Shown in pieces: positions 23,242 through 34,494 of a DNA stretch of 64,000 nucleotides (position 1 is the stretch's first letter; the number at the start of each line of letters is the position of its first letter). Position numbers and translations under genes: made by a program. The stretch is from Ceratopteris richardii (lineage: Eukaryota > Streptophyta > Polypodiopsida > Polypodiales > Pteridaceae): positions 138,615,160 to 138,679,159 of the forward strand of contig CM035423.1 in the NCBI GenBank assembly GCA_020310875.1, written 5' to 3'. The notes below the pieces were generated by a model, which was not told the origin of the DNA, searched no databases, and saw nothing but the letters and a program-made list of their open reading frames with translations.

Positions 23242-23425
23242 TGTTAGCACGTACAATATGATACACTCATATGTGGTGGTACATTGTATTTAGGGATATT
23301 ATTTAGCTCTTACTTCAATTATGTTCATTGTCAATAGTAAGAGCTATTCCTACCATCTATCTTCTCTATGTGTCTTGTTCCATTTGTGCTTCTTGTGTGC
23401 CTCTCACACTTCTATACACACACAA
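23242..23425 (+). mobile_element. 5' LTR of family A copia, copy 1
   Basis: Opens TGTTAGCACG and ends just before GTGGTATGAGAG, a mutated initiator-tRNA-Met primer site. The equivalent LTR of copy 2 (37,105-37,290) is followed by an intact TGGTATCAGAGT. Confidence 0.7.
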
Positions 23426-23691
23426 GTGGTATGAGAGAAGGTTCAGCTCCTTCTCGAGTTTTGATTTTTCACATCATAATGCGCATGCACTTCTAACAAT
23501 GCAAATCAACTTTGCACCATAGAACAATGATTTTTCAGCAGTCAAGAAACATTTTCATTACTCATGCACTAGGATTTTAGGTTTTACCCCCCATTTCAAA
23601 GCCATTCATGCAGTCCAAATTGCCATCAGAGTGAGATTCATTTCAACATTCATTGAAGAAAAGATATTATCACATTTTTGTACATTAGTGA

Positions 23692-24728
23692 AATGGCAGG
23701 AAACAATGACTTGTTTGGCATGCTTCAATCTGAAGATAAGCTAGATGGGATCAACTATCCAATGTGCTCTTACATGATGAAACATGTTTTTGTTGAAAAA
23801 CAACTATGGAACACAGTGCGAGATGTACATCGAAGATCCGCACGTTCTAGTTCATTGTCTACTATCACAAATGGAGCGTCTTCTTCAACTATAGTGGTTA
23901 ATCCACCTACGCAAGAGCAACTTACATGGGATGGAAAAGACGCTCAAGCTCATGCATTGATTGTGCTTTTTGTGGAGTCATATAGTTCCACACATTCGGT
24001 CATGTTCTACATCAAGGCAGGCATGGGACACTCTTGCTTCTTTGTATGTCATGTGTAATGAAGCACGTGTTGCATACTTGAGGGAGCAAATTGAGGATGT
24101 ATGTATGACTAAAAATGAGTCTGTGGATGTGGATGTGTATGTTATATATATCAAGGACTTGAAAGAGCAATTGAGAAATATAGATGAGATTATTCAGGAT
24201 GCATCACTCATCTCTACATTGTTGAAAGGATTACGAGAATCTATTCAATCCTTTTCACTACACTCCGTTTGGTTGAAAAAGGGAATCCATATATGTATGC
24301 ATTTGATGAGTTTGTGTCTCTTTCTTTTGCAAGAAGAGCAATCTAGAATGAATAGGAGTGGCCTGATTGAGGGAACACAAGCACTTGCTATCTCACAAAA
24401 AGGAAAAAACAAGTATGGTTTAGATTTGGGTTCATCAAAATCAAAACTTCAACCTTGCTCATCCACTCATTCCTCTAATGATGTTCATTCGCAAAAGAAG
24501 AAGAGATGCAAATATTTTTGGCTATTGGTGAGTGTAGAAAGCAAAATATTGTCTGTGATTGTCTACTTGCTAGTCATACTATTGATGAGTGTAGAAAGCT
24601 TGCTAAGCTCAATGAAAAAAAGAAGGAATATGACATGCCTATTGCTAAAAATTCTTCAAATGCAAAGAATGAGGAATCCATTATGTCTCAAGATTTTTGG
24701 GGCATGTGTTGTTACATGTCATTATGAT
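23692..24728 (+). pseudogene. copia gag (family A, copy 1)
   Basis: Starts MAGNNDLFGMLQSEDKLDG with NYPMCSYMMKHVF, the N-terminal block of copia gag (DUF4219/UBN2 type). The frame shifts near 24,030 into ARVAYLREQIEDVCM and KDLKEQLRNIDEIIQDASLI, and shifts again. The zinc knuckle is damaged by a local rearrangement near 24,510-24,580. No intact product is possible. Confidence 0.8.
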
Positions 24729-25870
24729 GCATCATTGCATTTTAAATGTATGGTTGTGAGTGAGGATGATTTAGATTGGTTCTTTGATAGTGCTGCTTCA
24801 AAGCACATAACTTCATGCAAAAGATGTTTTGCATCTTTGAAAAAAGAGCATGTGATGAGTGAAAATAATGCCTCTTATCTTATCATTTGAGTAAGAGAAA
24901 TTGAGGTTACACTTGCAAATAGAGGTTTGATTCTCTTGAAAAATGCATTGTCCCTACCTAGTATCAGGAAGAACTTAATTTCTATTTTGTTGATGGTCAA
25001 AGCTAGACTTCATGTACACTTTGTTGATGATGTGTAAGGTTCATGATTTCAGTAATGGTGATATTATCATCATGTCTAATACATTATGCAATGGTTTGTA
25101 TCACTTGGATAGATACAAGAGGCTACCTTAAATGCATTGGCTTCTTCCTGCATGGCTGAAACAAAGCTTCGGCATGCTCATTTTGGTCATTTGAACTTCA
25201 ATAGTTTGCTATATTTTCAAAGGGCATGGTTATTGGTTTTCCAACACGACTCCATAGAAGATCATGCATGTGAAGATTGCATACTTGGAAAAATGCATCG
25301 TGCTTTTTTTCCAAAAACAATCATACACACACTTCAAGAAAAGTGCAACTTGTTCATAGCGATGTATGTGGTTCCACCAAGACTCCGTCTTTTGGGAAAC
25401 ATGTGTATTTTGTTACCTTCATTGATGATGCTACTCACCATACATGGATGTATCCTATGAAAGCAAAGAACGATGTATTTTCTTGCTTCAAATCATTTTT
25501 AGCTATGACTGAAAATTTTTATGGAAATAAGATTTTGACTATATGCACATATCGTGGCAATGAATACGTGTCACATGAATTTAATGTTTTTCTTTGTGAA
25601 AGAGAAGTTTAACTCCAACGTAAGGGTGCCATACACACCTCAGTAAAATGGTGTTGCAGAGCATAAGAATAGAACACTCCTTGAAATGGCATGATGTATG
25701 GTTAAAGGAAAGCACCTTCCGACCAAGTTTTGGATAGAAGTGGTCAAGTGTGCAAACTATGTGTTGAATCGCTCCCCTAAAAAAGTATTGAGATTCATCA
25801 CTCCTTATGATGCTTGGAATAGACATAAACCTATGGTTATTCATATGCATGTGTTTGGTTGTTTGGCTCT
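24729..25870 (+). pseudogene. copia protease, pre-integrase and integrase remnants (family A, copy 1)
   Basis: The protease is seen as DLDWFFDSAASKHITSC at ~24,765 (active-site Asp-Ser-Ala in place of the usual Asp-Ser-Gly). The pre-integrase motif LRHAHFGHLNFNSL and a zinc-binding remnant (HTWKNASCFF) follow. The integrase core shows YFVTFIDDATHHTWMYPMK and a damaged second-Asp region (TYRGNEYVSHEFN). The sequence breaks off at FGCLALR, where it runs straight into an LTR remnant. RT and RNase H are missing. Confidence 0.8.
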
Positions 25871-26007
25871 TAGGGATATCATTAATCTCTTACTTTAGTT
25901 TCTTTTATCGTCAATGGTGAGAGTTATTCCACCCATGCATGTTCTCCACGTGTCTTGGCACGTTTGTGCTTATTGTGTATCTCTCGCACTTCCACACGCA
26001 CCGATCA
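25871..26007 (+). mobile_element. 3' LTR remnant of family A copia, copy 1
   Basis: From TAGGGATATC it matches the 3' two thirds of the 5' LTR (23,291-23,425). The integrase frame is fused into it, so the deletion removed RT, RNase H, the polypurine tract and the first ~50 bp of the LTR. Confidence 0.75.
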
Positions 26008-26549
26008 CTTATTGCCTCCTTAGAGTAAGATGTTTTGGACCTTGCTTTTTTACTTTCACAACTAATTGATGATTCTAATTATTGTATGAAATATTTCACT
26101 ACCATACCTCATTCTATGGGCATAAATGTCTATCTAGAACAGGTTTTTAGCTATAAAAGTATAAAACTATTACATCATAGTTTATAATTCTTTTCATAAT
26201 ACAATGCAAAAAATAATTGACTCACATGTTTGAGGATTATCTCACCTAGAAGTTTTCGAAGAGGAATAATAGTTTTTAGTGTTTCATCAAACCATAACCA
26301 ACAAGAGTCTTATGTATAAAATCTCAAGACATTGGAGACGTAAAGGAGAGGATAATGGAAATAGATAGTATCTGAATTTCTTTGTAGCATACATCATACC
26401 CAAACATCCTCTTTCAGTAGTAATGTAGTTTTTTTCAACCTGATTTAAATGTCTACTTGCATATATTATTGGAAAATCTACTTTACTTCCTTCAATATAT
26501 TGTGCTAATACACATCCTAAAGAGAAATTAGAAGCATTTTATGAGGTAT

Positions 26550-26757
26550 TTGCTAGATTTAGAGGTGCGTGGAAGCATGCAAAAAGCACAAGGAAGAAGA
26601 AGAAGAAGCATGGAGCACAACACTAAATGAATTACCAAGTATGAATGTATAAGAATAAGTAACCCATTAGGGTTATATGCATATATACAAATCATGGGAA
26701 CAAAACCTCATAAAGAGGGAAAAAGTGTCCCGACAATCCTAAGTGTGTTCACACACA
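26550..26757 (-). mobile_element. LTR of family B copia in reverse orientation
   Basis: Reverse complement of the LTR at 45,905-46,113: the segment near 26,745-26,757 holds GTGTTCACACACA. It lies downstream of the minus-strand RNase H remnant, so it is a 3' LTR. Confidence 0.75.
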
Positions 26758-26819
26758 TCACTACCAAAATATATCAACTAATCCCCCATGGGAGCGATGC
26801 AGTGAACAAGGAGCTCACC

Positions 26820-27060
26820 TTATCTATAAGGAAGTGCCAAGCTATTTGGAAAGAGATCAATCCACAAAATTAAGCCCAAAGCTTTTTGGAAAGCTTCAAA
26901 ATTCACCCTACGTAGAGCCTTTGTGAAAAGGTATGCAATGTTATCTTGTGTGGGCACATATATCAAATTGATCTCTCCAATAGAGAACCACTCCTTGACA
27001 TAATGATAACGCACCTCAGTGTGCTTTGAGCGAGCATGGAACATAGGGTTCTAAATCTCT
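26820..27060 (-). pseudogene. copia RNase H C-terminus (family B, inverted)
   Basis: The minus-strand frame contains MFHARSKHTEVRYHYVKEW and NLIYVPTQDNIAYLFTKALR, the conserved end of copia RNase H (HARTKHIEV...VPT.dQ.AD.FTKAL). Only the last ~75 residues remain; the rest of the element is absent here. Confidence 0.85.
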
Positions 27061-27599
27061 CATGCAACAAACTTCAGATCGTGTTCATGAATCTTCATCT
27101 CACCATGTTATTCAAGTCCATTTTTTGTTAAATTTTCTAATATAATCAACTTTCAAATTTTTGTTTCCAAAACACAAATTCAAAGAAAAACTCAAAAGAC
27201 CACTTTTGAGAAAGTGATAAAAATGTTGTAGATCCATGATATTTTCTTCATGTCCTATTTCAACAAATAAATGCTTGCGTAGTGCATGGGATCCACACAA
27301 TAGAGGGTAACATGGACCACTTTTTGTGGACCAATCTCCATGATAGCTTGGCAGATGTAGCCGTATATGAACAAATGTAATTACATAGAGACAAAATGAA
27401 TTGACTATCAATTTATTCTTGATCATTTATGATTGATCAAGTAATCAAAGAAATCCACCTAATTATATGCCAAATTCCAAAATTAAAGCTACAATGATGA
27501 TATGATCATATGTATTATGTGGCATGTGGCTCATCATTCATGAATCAAGCAATATGAAAATATATTCTATGTTGATATGTAACATCAAAGATCATACAT

Positions 27600-28090
27600 G
27601 TTAGTCACTAACTCATGACATATCATATGTGACTTGTCACATGCGAGTCTTGTCTCTTGACATGTCATGACTCATAGTGCATTGTATTATAAATATATGA
27701 CATGTCATAAATTTATAATACTATGTACTATGAGCCATGATTCATGATATGAATGATGTCACATGTCAGAATCATGAGTCATGAAATATCAAAATTCAAG
27801 ACTCACACGTGACTTAATAACTAATATTTATGATAATCATGCTATATAATTATTATAATATATTTCCATATGGCATGATTCATGATTCATAAATGATGAT
27901 GTGCATGCTAAATTATGCACATTGCACATAATAGTATTATAAACATAAAAATATTGCATACTTCATGTGACATGAATCTCATGGATGATTGATGATAGAT
28001 CATATAAGCCTAGAATAATAGAGTCTTTCTATATAAATCATGGGTTAGAAGGCTAAATATATGAAGTCTAAGGATACTAATATGATGATA
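27600..28090. repeat. AT-rich CATGACTCAT-motif repeat with inverted repeat
   Basis: Dense short motifs (CATGACTCAT, ATGATTCATGA, CATGTCA) in direct and inverted order. The same sequence recurs at 44,880-45,500. A 24-bp imperfect inverted repeat lies at 27,671-27,694 and 27,711-27,734. Confidence 0.7.
27671..27734. repeat. Foldback hairpin, 24-bp arms, 16-nt loop
   Basis: The arm CTCATAGTGCATTGTATTAT and its continuation pairs with the reverse complement ending ATGTACTATGAG, with two mismatches. The homologous hairpin at 44,970-45,033 has one mismatch. Confidence 0.7.
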
Positions 28091-28097
28091 TTATCCC

Positions 28098-28536
28098 TAT
28101 TTTAGACCTTGACGTTTGGTTGCAAAAGGAAATCCAAATATGTATGCATTTGATGAGGTTGTGTCTCTTTCTTTTGTAAGAAGAGCAATCTAGAATGAAT
28201 AGGAGTGGTTTGATTGAGGGAACACAAGCACTTGCCATCTCACAAAAAGGAAAAAACAAGTATGGTTTAGATTTGGGTTCATCAAAACCAAAACCTTAAC
28301 CTTGCTCTTCCACTCATTCCTCTAATGATGTTGATTCGCAAAAGAAGAAGAGATGCAAATATTGTCTCCAGGCTAGTCATACTATTGATGAGTGTAGAAA
28401 GCTTGCTAAAAATTCTTCAAATGCAAAGAATGAGGAAGCCAATATAGCTCAAGATTTTTGGGTCATGTGTTGTTTACATGTCATTATTATGTATTATTGC
28501 ATTTTAAATGTATGCCACCACTATCTTAAATAACAC
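28098..28536 (+). pseudogene. copia gag fragment (family A), interrupted by the family C insertion
   Basis: Matches the middle and end of the family A gag: AISQKGKNKYGLDLGSSK and a recognisable zinc knuckle, CKYCLQASHTIDEC. It ends shortly before the family C element at 28,542. The other side of that insertion (33,964 on) carries a family B RNase H end, so the target was already a deleted element. Confidence 0.8.
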
Positions 28537-28541
28537 TTAGA

Positions 28542-28923
28542 TGTCACGAGGAAGGGGATAAGGAAGAGAGCTCACACACACTCTCTCACTCTCAAGGAGA
28601 AGCACACACACAGATTGAGGCAAGGAAGAATAATATTCTTCTTCTTCTTCTTCTATTACATAAAATGAATGTACAAGAATGACCTAAAAACAAGAATACA
28701 ACAAGTGCAATATATAAAGATCAGTACATAAGGAAAAACCTAATGTGCACAAATGAGTGAGCTGGCAAGAGACAAATGTGCCATCACTCTCGGTAGATAA
28801 ATCTAATAAATCTCAATGAAGTATCCCTGACATACACCGGCGTGACCACTATACATGTCAGAGAAATGAAAAACTGGTACATGTCATCCTGGATCATCAC
28901 ATGTTGAGCTTGATATCTCAACA
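28542..28923 (-). mobile_element. 3' LTR of family C copia
   Basis: 382 bp, TGTC...AACA on the + strand. The reading direction of the element is minus, so this is the 3' LTR. A (TTC)n patch and a CA-rich patch occur in both LTRs. Confidence 0.92.
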
Positions 28924-29640
28924 CTCCCCCTCAAGCTTAATGCCATATCTTGTAATCCAAGCATCTCCCGAAACTTCTTCAACTTCTCAGCTCCAAGTGC
29001 TTTGGTGAAAATATCAGCAAGTTGCTCATCTGTTCTCACATAAACAAGATCAATATCACCTGCTAATACCTTCTCTCTAATGAAGTGATAATGTACCTCG
29101 ATATGCTTTGTTCTAGCATGGAAAACAGGGTTCCGTGCTAAATGTATGCTGCTAAGCTTATCACAATAGATAGTGATAAGCTTTTGCACTTCCACACCTA
29201 AATCTGCAAGTAACATCTCTAGCCATGATGCCTCACATGCTTCCATTGTAGAACCTCTTTACTTAGCCTCTGTACTCGACAAAGCAACAGTGGGTTGCTT
29301 CTTACTGCTCCATGTAATAGCTGCACCTCCAAGTCAGAAAAGAAATCCACTAGTAGATCTTCTATCTAGAGTACTATCAGCCCAATCTGTGTCGATGTAT
29401 CCATGAACTTGCAAATCTACACCAGCTTCATAAAACAATGCATAATCCAAAGTAGCACTCACATAGCATACAGTGCACGTCAGAACATCCAAATGTGGCT
29501 TCCTAGGAACCTGCATAAACTTTCAAGTCCAACAATATAGCTTAAATCAGGCCTTGTAATTGTAAGATATATAAGACTTCCCAGAATTTTCCTGTACATA
29601 GTAGCATTTTCCAGTGCTTCACCTCATGTAGTATCCATCT
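28884..29640 (-). pseudogene. RNase H of family C copia
   Basis: An open minus frame 28,884-29,246 carries ITIYCDKLSSIHLARNPVFH, RTKHIEVHYHFIRE and EQLADIFTKALGAEKL, the C-terminal half of copia RNase H, and runs on into the LTR. The upstream part (GYIDTDWADSTLDRRSTSGF) lies at 29,334-29,516 in another frame. At least one stop and one frameshift separate them. Confidence 0.85.
28924..28940 (-). promoter_or_regulatory. Polypurine tract of family C copia
   Basis: The minus strand reads TAAGCTTGAGGGGGAG immediately before the 3' LTR. Confidence 0.85.
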
Positions 29641-31069
29641 TCGAATTCTGATCTAATGGCATAGAAATTGGCTTACAACCAGCCATACCATACTTTTGCA
29701 GCATATTCAAGGCATATTGCCTTTGCGACATCCATATACCTGTTTCTATATGTATAAACTCAATGCCCAAGAAATAGCGCAGCACACCAAGATCTTTCAT
29801 GTCAAATTCCTGCATAAGAAGTTGCTTTACCTCTTTGATGCTTTCTTCATTATTGCCACCTACAATCAAGTCATCAACATAAATGGCAACAATCGTGATG
29901 CCATCATCAGCCTTCCTTGCATATAGTGAATGATCTGCATCACACATAAAAAACTCAATGTTGGTTAAGTAATCAGCAATCCTTGCATGCCATGCATGCA
30001 GAGCCTGCTTCAGCCCATACAAAGCCTTTTGCAACCTGCAAACATATTATGGATGCTTTGAATCTTCATATCCTTGTGGTTGGTCCATATATACTTCTTC
30101 CTCTAACTCACCATGTAGGAAAGCATTCTTCACATCCATCTGATGCAAAGTCCATCCTTTTGTTGTAGCTAATGCAACAAGTGTCCTAATAGTAGACATT
30201 TTAGCTACAGTGTTGAATGTTTCCTCATAATCAATGCCATATATTTGTGCATATCCTTTAGCTACCAATCGTGCTTTATACCTGCTCATGCTACCATCAA
30301 CATTGTGCTTTACCTTATAAACCCATTTATAGCCTATGGGTTTCTTTCCTTGCGGCAATGGAACCAGCTTCCATGTATCATTCCCATAAAGTGCAGCCAT
30401 CTCCTCATCCATAGCTTTTTCCCAATCTGCAATTCTAATTGCATCTTCAAAGCAAGAAGGTTCATCATCTTGTATTACCTTTGTCATGAAGGCATAATGA
30501 CGAGCCATGTAACTATCATGTGTCAATTGTTGCACTAAATTCCTCATCCTCCCAGATCTTCTTGGTCCTAGGTCACTTCTCCTTGTATCATCTGCATGTG
30601 CCCTTCTTACTCTTGGAATCTTGACAGAGGGCAATCCAAGTTCCTCATCAAGACACTTTTCTGAACCGCTTGAATCTCCATCAACGTCTTCAAAACTTGC
30701 ACATGTTTTATGACCAACAGAAAGCTTTTCTTTACCTTTCTTGGATGTATTTGATGAATTTGTTGGACTGAAATTTCCACGTAATCTTCCACTCCATGGA
30801 TTTGAGTTGGAAGTATTGCTTGGTGATGCGTCCACTCCACTCAAAACCTGAGATTCTACACTCGATTTTTCAGCATTTTCTTTGTCATTTGGTTCAAGAC
30901 TCAGTCCTTCTTTGGCATCTGCATAGAAGCTTGAGATTTCATCAAATACCACATCTCTGCTCACCTTTACCTGTCGTGTGAGTGAGTTATAACATTTATA
31001 TCCCTTTTGCTCAAGGGAGTATCCAATGAAGACACACTTTTCTCCTTTTGGATCAAGCTTCATCCTCAA
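29624..31069 (-). pseudogene. Reverse transcriptase and integrase C-terminus of family C copia
   Basis: Frame 30,047-31,069 carries the integrase C-terminal end (KCVFIGYSLEQKGYKCYN), a Ser-rich linker and the RT N-terminus (WKLVPLPQGKKPIGYKWVYK; VDMKNAFLHGELEEEVYM type motif). After a stop near 30,045 the RT continues at 29,624-30,034 (MQKALYGLKQALHAWH; catalytic AIYVDDLIVGGNN; FDMKDLGVLRYFLGI). The catalytic YVDD is intact. This is the best-preserved copia RT in the window. Confidence 0.9.
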
Positions 31070-31660
31070 TTCATCTAGGACATGTACATATGCAATACAG
31101 CCAAAAACTTTCAGATGTGATAGGTTTGGCTTTTTACCTGTAAACTTTCTTCAGGTGTAACTTGATGTACAGCAGCAGTCGGAGTTTTGTTCATGATGTA
31201 TACAACAATATGCACAACTTCTACGCAATAACAATGAGGCATATTCTTCTCAGCCATTAAGGCTCTTGCTATTTCTGCAATATGTCTATTTTTGCGTTCA
31301 GCAACGCCATTCTGTTGTAGTGTGTACCTGCATGAAAACTGACGCTGAATTCCATGATTTTTTAGAAAACTGTTGAACTCATTTGGCATGTATTCATCTC
31401 CTCCATCAGATCTTAATGTCTAAATGTACTTCCTTGTCTGCTTTTCCACCATAACTTTAAAATTCTGGAAGTGAGTGAACACCTCGCTCTTCTCTTTCAT
31501 GAAATATACCCATATTTTGCTTGTATGGTCATCAATGAAAGTAACATAAAACCTGCAACCACCCATAGATGTGGTCTTTGTTAGACCACAAACATCTGTA
31601 TGTACTACTTCTAGTACATTCTCACTAACATGCTTGTCATGTGGAAATGATGCTCTTGAT
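31070..31660 (-). pseudogene. Integrase core of family C copia
   Basis: Minus-strand motifs include VVHTDVCGLTKTTS (first Asp), YVTFIDDHTSKIWVYF, TLRSDGGDEYMPNEF (second Asp) and FSCRYTLQQNGVAERKNRHI (Glu). The DDE residues are all present. A TAG near 31,419 and a frameshift near 31,135 break the frame. Confidence 0.88.
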
Positions 31661-32400
31661 TGTTTACCAAATTGACATGCTGCATATACCTTTTGCATTT
31701 CTGCAACTTTGAAATTTGCTAGTCCATGGACAATCTCCTTTGATTGCATCAGTTTCAGCCTTTGCAAGTTTGCATGTCCAATCTGTTTGTGCAATATCTC
31801 TATATCTACAATGACTCCTGCACCTTTTGCAAACATGGCTACATTCATTTCAAGAATCTTCACATTTAAGGTGAACATCCTACCCACTTTGTTTCCTTTG
31901 GCAACCAATCGTCCATCCTGCTTGTACTCTTCTACATATAATCCATCAGCATTGAACCTGACTTGTAATCCCTGGTCAACCATTTGTCCAACACAAACCA
32001 GATTCTTTGTTATATTTGGAACATGCAACACATCAGCAAGATGTTTTACCTTCTCGTCCTCCATAGACAATGCTATGTTTCTTGTATGCTCAATAGGATG
32101 CGATGTATCATCACCTGTTTCAATATATCCAGGAACTGGCATTTTCTGCAAACTACTAAAACATTTTGCATGACTAGTCATGTGATTTGAAGCACCAGAA
32201 TCAACATACTAGACATTATCATTTGATTTTGAAACACCAATAGACATCGTATTCATCATGTGATGTTGAACCATAAACAACTTCTCCGAATCATCTGCAC
32301 TTGTGGATGCATAGTTGTTTTGCTGCCTTCTGTTATTTTGATTCTTCAACCGGCAATCACGTTCAAAGTGTCCAGGTTTACCACAATTCTAGCATCCTTT
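31661..32400 (-). pseudogene. Protease and pre-integrase region of family C copia
   Basis: Frame 31,420-32,181 begins in the protease: YVDSGASNHMTSHAKC, with the active-site Asp-Ser-Gly preceded by a TAG where Trp is usual. The conserved block LHVPNITKNLVCVGQM and the pre-integrase zinc region (HKQIGHANLQRLKLM) follow. A normal zinc knuckle (C-stop-NCGKPGHFERDC) of gag lies just upstream at ~32,350-32,395, with the residue after its first Cys replaced by a stop. Confidence 0.85.
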
Positions 32401-33216
32401 ACTATCATTACCCGAATTATTTCTTTGGAAATTTCTACGACCACTTTGGCTCCACCTGCCTCGAAACTGTCCTCTTCCTTCTGCATGATTCTGTTGTTGA
32501 CCTTGGTCTTGGTTACTGTTTCCTCTTCCACTTCCAAAACCTCTACCTCTGCCTCTTCCTCTGCCAAAGTAGAATACTTGCTCAGAATTGGGCTTTCCTT
32601 GGGAGTTTGAATCCTCACCAAGATTCTTTTCTTCAATAATTAGCATAGATACCAAATCAGCAAAATTTGGAATATTTTCCATGGTCTGTATGGAAGTTCT
32701 GAACTGCTTATATGTAGCTCCTAAACCACGAAGGCACACTTCCACCTTATCATCATCATCTATATTCACGCCAATAGATGCAAGTGACTCATATATGGTT
32801 TTGATTTTTAGAGTGTAGTCACTTACTGACATGCTCTTCTTTTCCAATGTATGCAGCTCATTCTTGAGTTGCAATTTCCGTGCCTTTGTATTAGTCTCAT
32901 ACAGAGTGACCAAACTGTTCCAAGCCTCTTTTGGATTCTTGGCATCCTGTATGTGTCAAATCATGTTATCTTGTATGCTAACAGATAGCCAATACATTAC
33001 CTTTCGTGCTCCTTGATTCCATTCCTCATATGCTCTTAACTGGTTTGCAGTCCGATTCCTTTCTGGTAACTACGGAGCATTTTCATTCTCTCCTTTGATG
33101 TACTTCCAATAGCCTTTTCCCATCAGGAAATTTGTCATTCTGAATCTCCAAGCATGGAAGTTGTTCTTGTCTAGCTTATCGCTCATAAGTTGACTCATTC
33201 CATCTTCGTTTGCCAT
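32346..33216 (-). pseudogene. gag of family C copia
   Basis: The start ATG is at 33,216 (MANEDGMSQLMSDKLDKNNF, a classic copia gag opening). Stops at ~33,070 (TAG) and ~32,958 (TGA in place of Arg: I-stop-HIQDAK) interrupt it. Frame 32,389-32,913 then carries the UBN2-type core (LKNELHTLEKKSMSVSDYTL), an Arg/Gly-rich RNA-binding stretch (FGRGRGRGRGFGSGRGNS) and the zinc knuckle. Confidence 0.88.
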
Positions 33217-33448
33217 TTCTGCAACAATTCACAACACTGCAAAACACTACAAGCAGCACTTCTGCTTGAACACTGTCACACTATGACGTGACAGTTCGAT
33301 CTCAGAAAAACACAGTTTCCGTGTATCAACAGTACACGAAATCCCTTGAAATTCTAAATCTGGAATATATGAGTGTTGCTGAACACAGTGCAAGTTATAG
33401 TTTATGAAACTGACGTGGTTTTTCTATGGGCCCCACCTTGCAGGCTCG

Positions 33449-33491
33449 AAACGGAGGCCGTTTGTGAAATCATAGGAAACGGAGGCCGTTT
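33449..33491 (-). repeat. Duplicated hairpin in the leader of family C copia
   Basis: AAACGGAGGCCGTTT, a perfect palindrome with an AGG spacer, occurs twice, at 33,449-33,463 and 33,477-33,491, in two 28-bp direct repeats. It lies between the primer site and gag. Confidence 0.85.
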
Positions 33492-33570
33492 GTGAAATCA
33501 CATTTTCTCCACGCCTTGCCGCATAGTCTTCACTTCTGCCTTCTCCACGAGCTCTCTATAGCCACGTTGG

Positions 33571-33581
33571 CTCTGATACCA
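33571..33581 (-). promoter_or_regulatory. Primer-binding site of family C copia (initiator tRNA-Met)
   Basis: Minus strand TGGTATCAGAG directly abuts the 5' LTR, the standard copia primer site. Confidence 0.92.
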
Positions 33582-33963
33582 TGTCACGAGGAAGGGGATA
33601 AGGAAGAGAGCTCACACTCACACTCTCACTCTAAAGGAGAAGCACACACATAGATTGAGGCAAGGAAGAATAATCTTCTTCTTCTTCTTCTTCTATTACA
33701 TAAAAGGAATGTACAAGAATGACCTAAAAACAAGAATACAACAAGTGCAATATATAAAGATCAATACATAAGGAAAAACCTAATGTCCGCAAATGAGTGA
33801 GCTGGCAAGAGACAAATGTGCGATCACTCTCGGTAGATAAATCTAATAAAGCTTAATGAAGTATCCCTAACATACACCGGCGTGACCACTATACATGTCA
33901 TAGAAATGAAAAACTAGTACGTGTCGTCCTGGATCATCACATGTTGAGCTTGATATCTCAACA
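33582..33963 (-). mobile_element. 5' LTR of family C copia
   Basis: 382 bp, same termini as 28,542-28,923. As the upstream LTR of the minus-strand element it holds the promoter. Confidence 0.92.
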
Positions 33964-34494
33964 TTAGGGAGCATTGAAAATTGTGAGAAACCTTGTGTTC
34001 CATGCTTGCACAAATCACATTGAGGTGCACATCCTTATGTTAGGTAGAGACTCTATGCTAGAGAGATCACTTTGCTTTAATTTCCCACACAAGCTAAAAG
34101 TTGCAAACAATTTCACAAAGGCTTTGCCTAAGGAGAAGTTTGAACCTTTCACAAAGCTTTGGTCTTACTTCCTTTTGTGGATTGATTTCATTCCATATAG
34201 CTTGGCCCTTCTTTATGCATGAGTGCTAGCTCCTTGTTCACCCCATTACTCCCATAAGGGATTTCTTTTTATATTTCAATATTGTCATGTGTGAACACAC
34301 TTAGGACCATCATGAAACGTTTTTCCCTCTTAAGAGTTTTTCTCTCCCCCACTTGTATATACACCAATGATACTAATGCATTACTTGTCTTCTCTCATAG
34401 ATTCATTTAAAAACCCATTCAATATTTTGCTCCAAGCATCTTCTCCTACTTCTGTCTGTTGTTTGTGGGGTTCTATAGTCCTCAAACTCCAACA
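33964..34494 (+). mobile_element. Family B copia 3' end: RNase H tail and 3' LTR
   Basis: Resumes directly after the family C insertion. It carries RNLVFHACTNHIEVHIL and NNFTKALPKEKFEPFTKL (RNase H end) to the stop near 34,221. The 3' LTR (~34,291-34,494) follows, opening ATGTGTGAACACAC and ending CTCCAACA, in the + orientation. No RT remains. Confidence 0.8.

Larger units (their letters stand above)
22877..27600 (+). mobile_element. Composite block, copy 1: deleted copia (family A) fused to an inverted copia (family B) 3' end
   Basis: The same order occurs at 36,740-42,772: ~360 bp of flank, a 5' LTR (A), gag, PR, integrase, an LTR remnant, ~550 bp of AT-rich sequence, then a family B LTR and RNase H end on the minus strand. 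Homology starts at ATTCAATTCTATGAC (~22,877 and ~36,740). The copies match closely by eye, and copy 1 lacks about 1.4 kb present in copy 2 (40,960-42,370). The arrangement predates the duplication. Confidence 0.8.
28542..33963 (-). mobile_element. Nested full-length Ty1/copia element (family C)
   Basis: Two 382-bp LTRs (TGTCACGAGG...ATCTCAACA) bracket minus-strand gag, PR, INT, RT and RNase H. The primer-binding site TGGTATCAGAG (minus) abuts the right LTR and a GAGGGGGAG polypurine tract abuts the left LTR. Flanks are TTAGA and TTAGG, consistent with a 5-bp target duplication with one change. By eye the LTRs differ at about 17 of 382 positions (~95.5% identity). Several stops and frameshifts make it non-autonomous. 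Confidence 0.93.
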
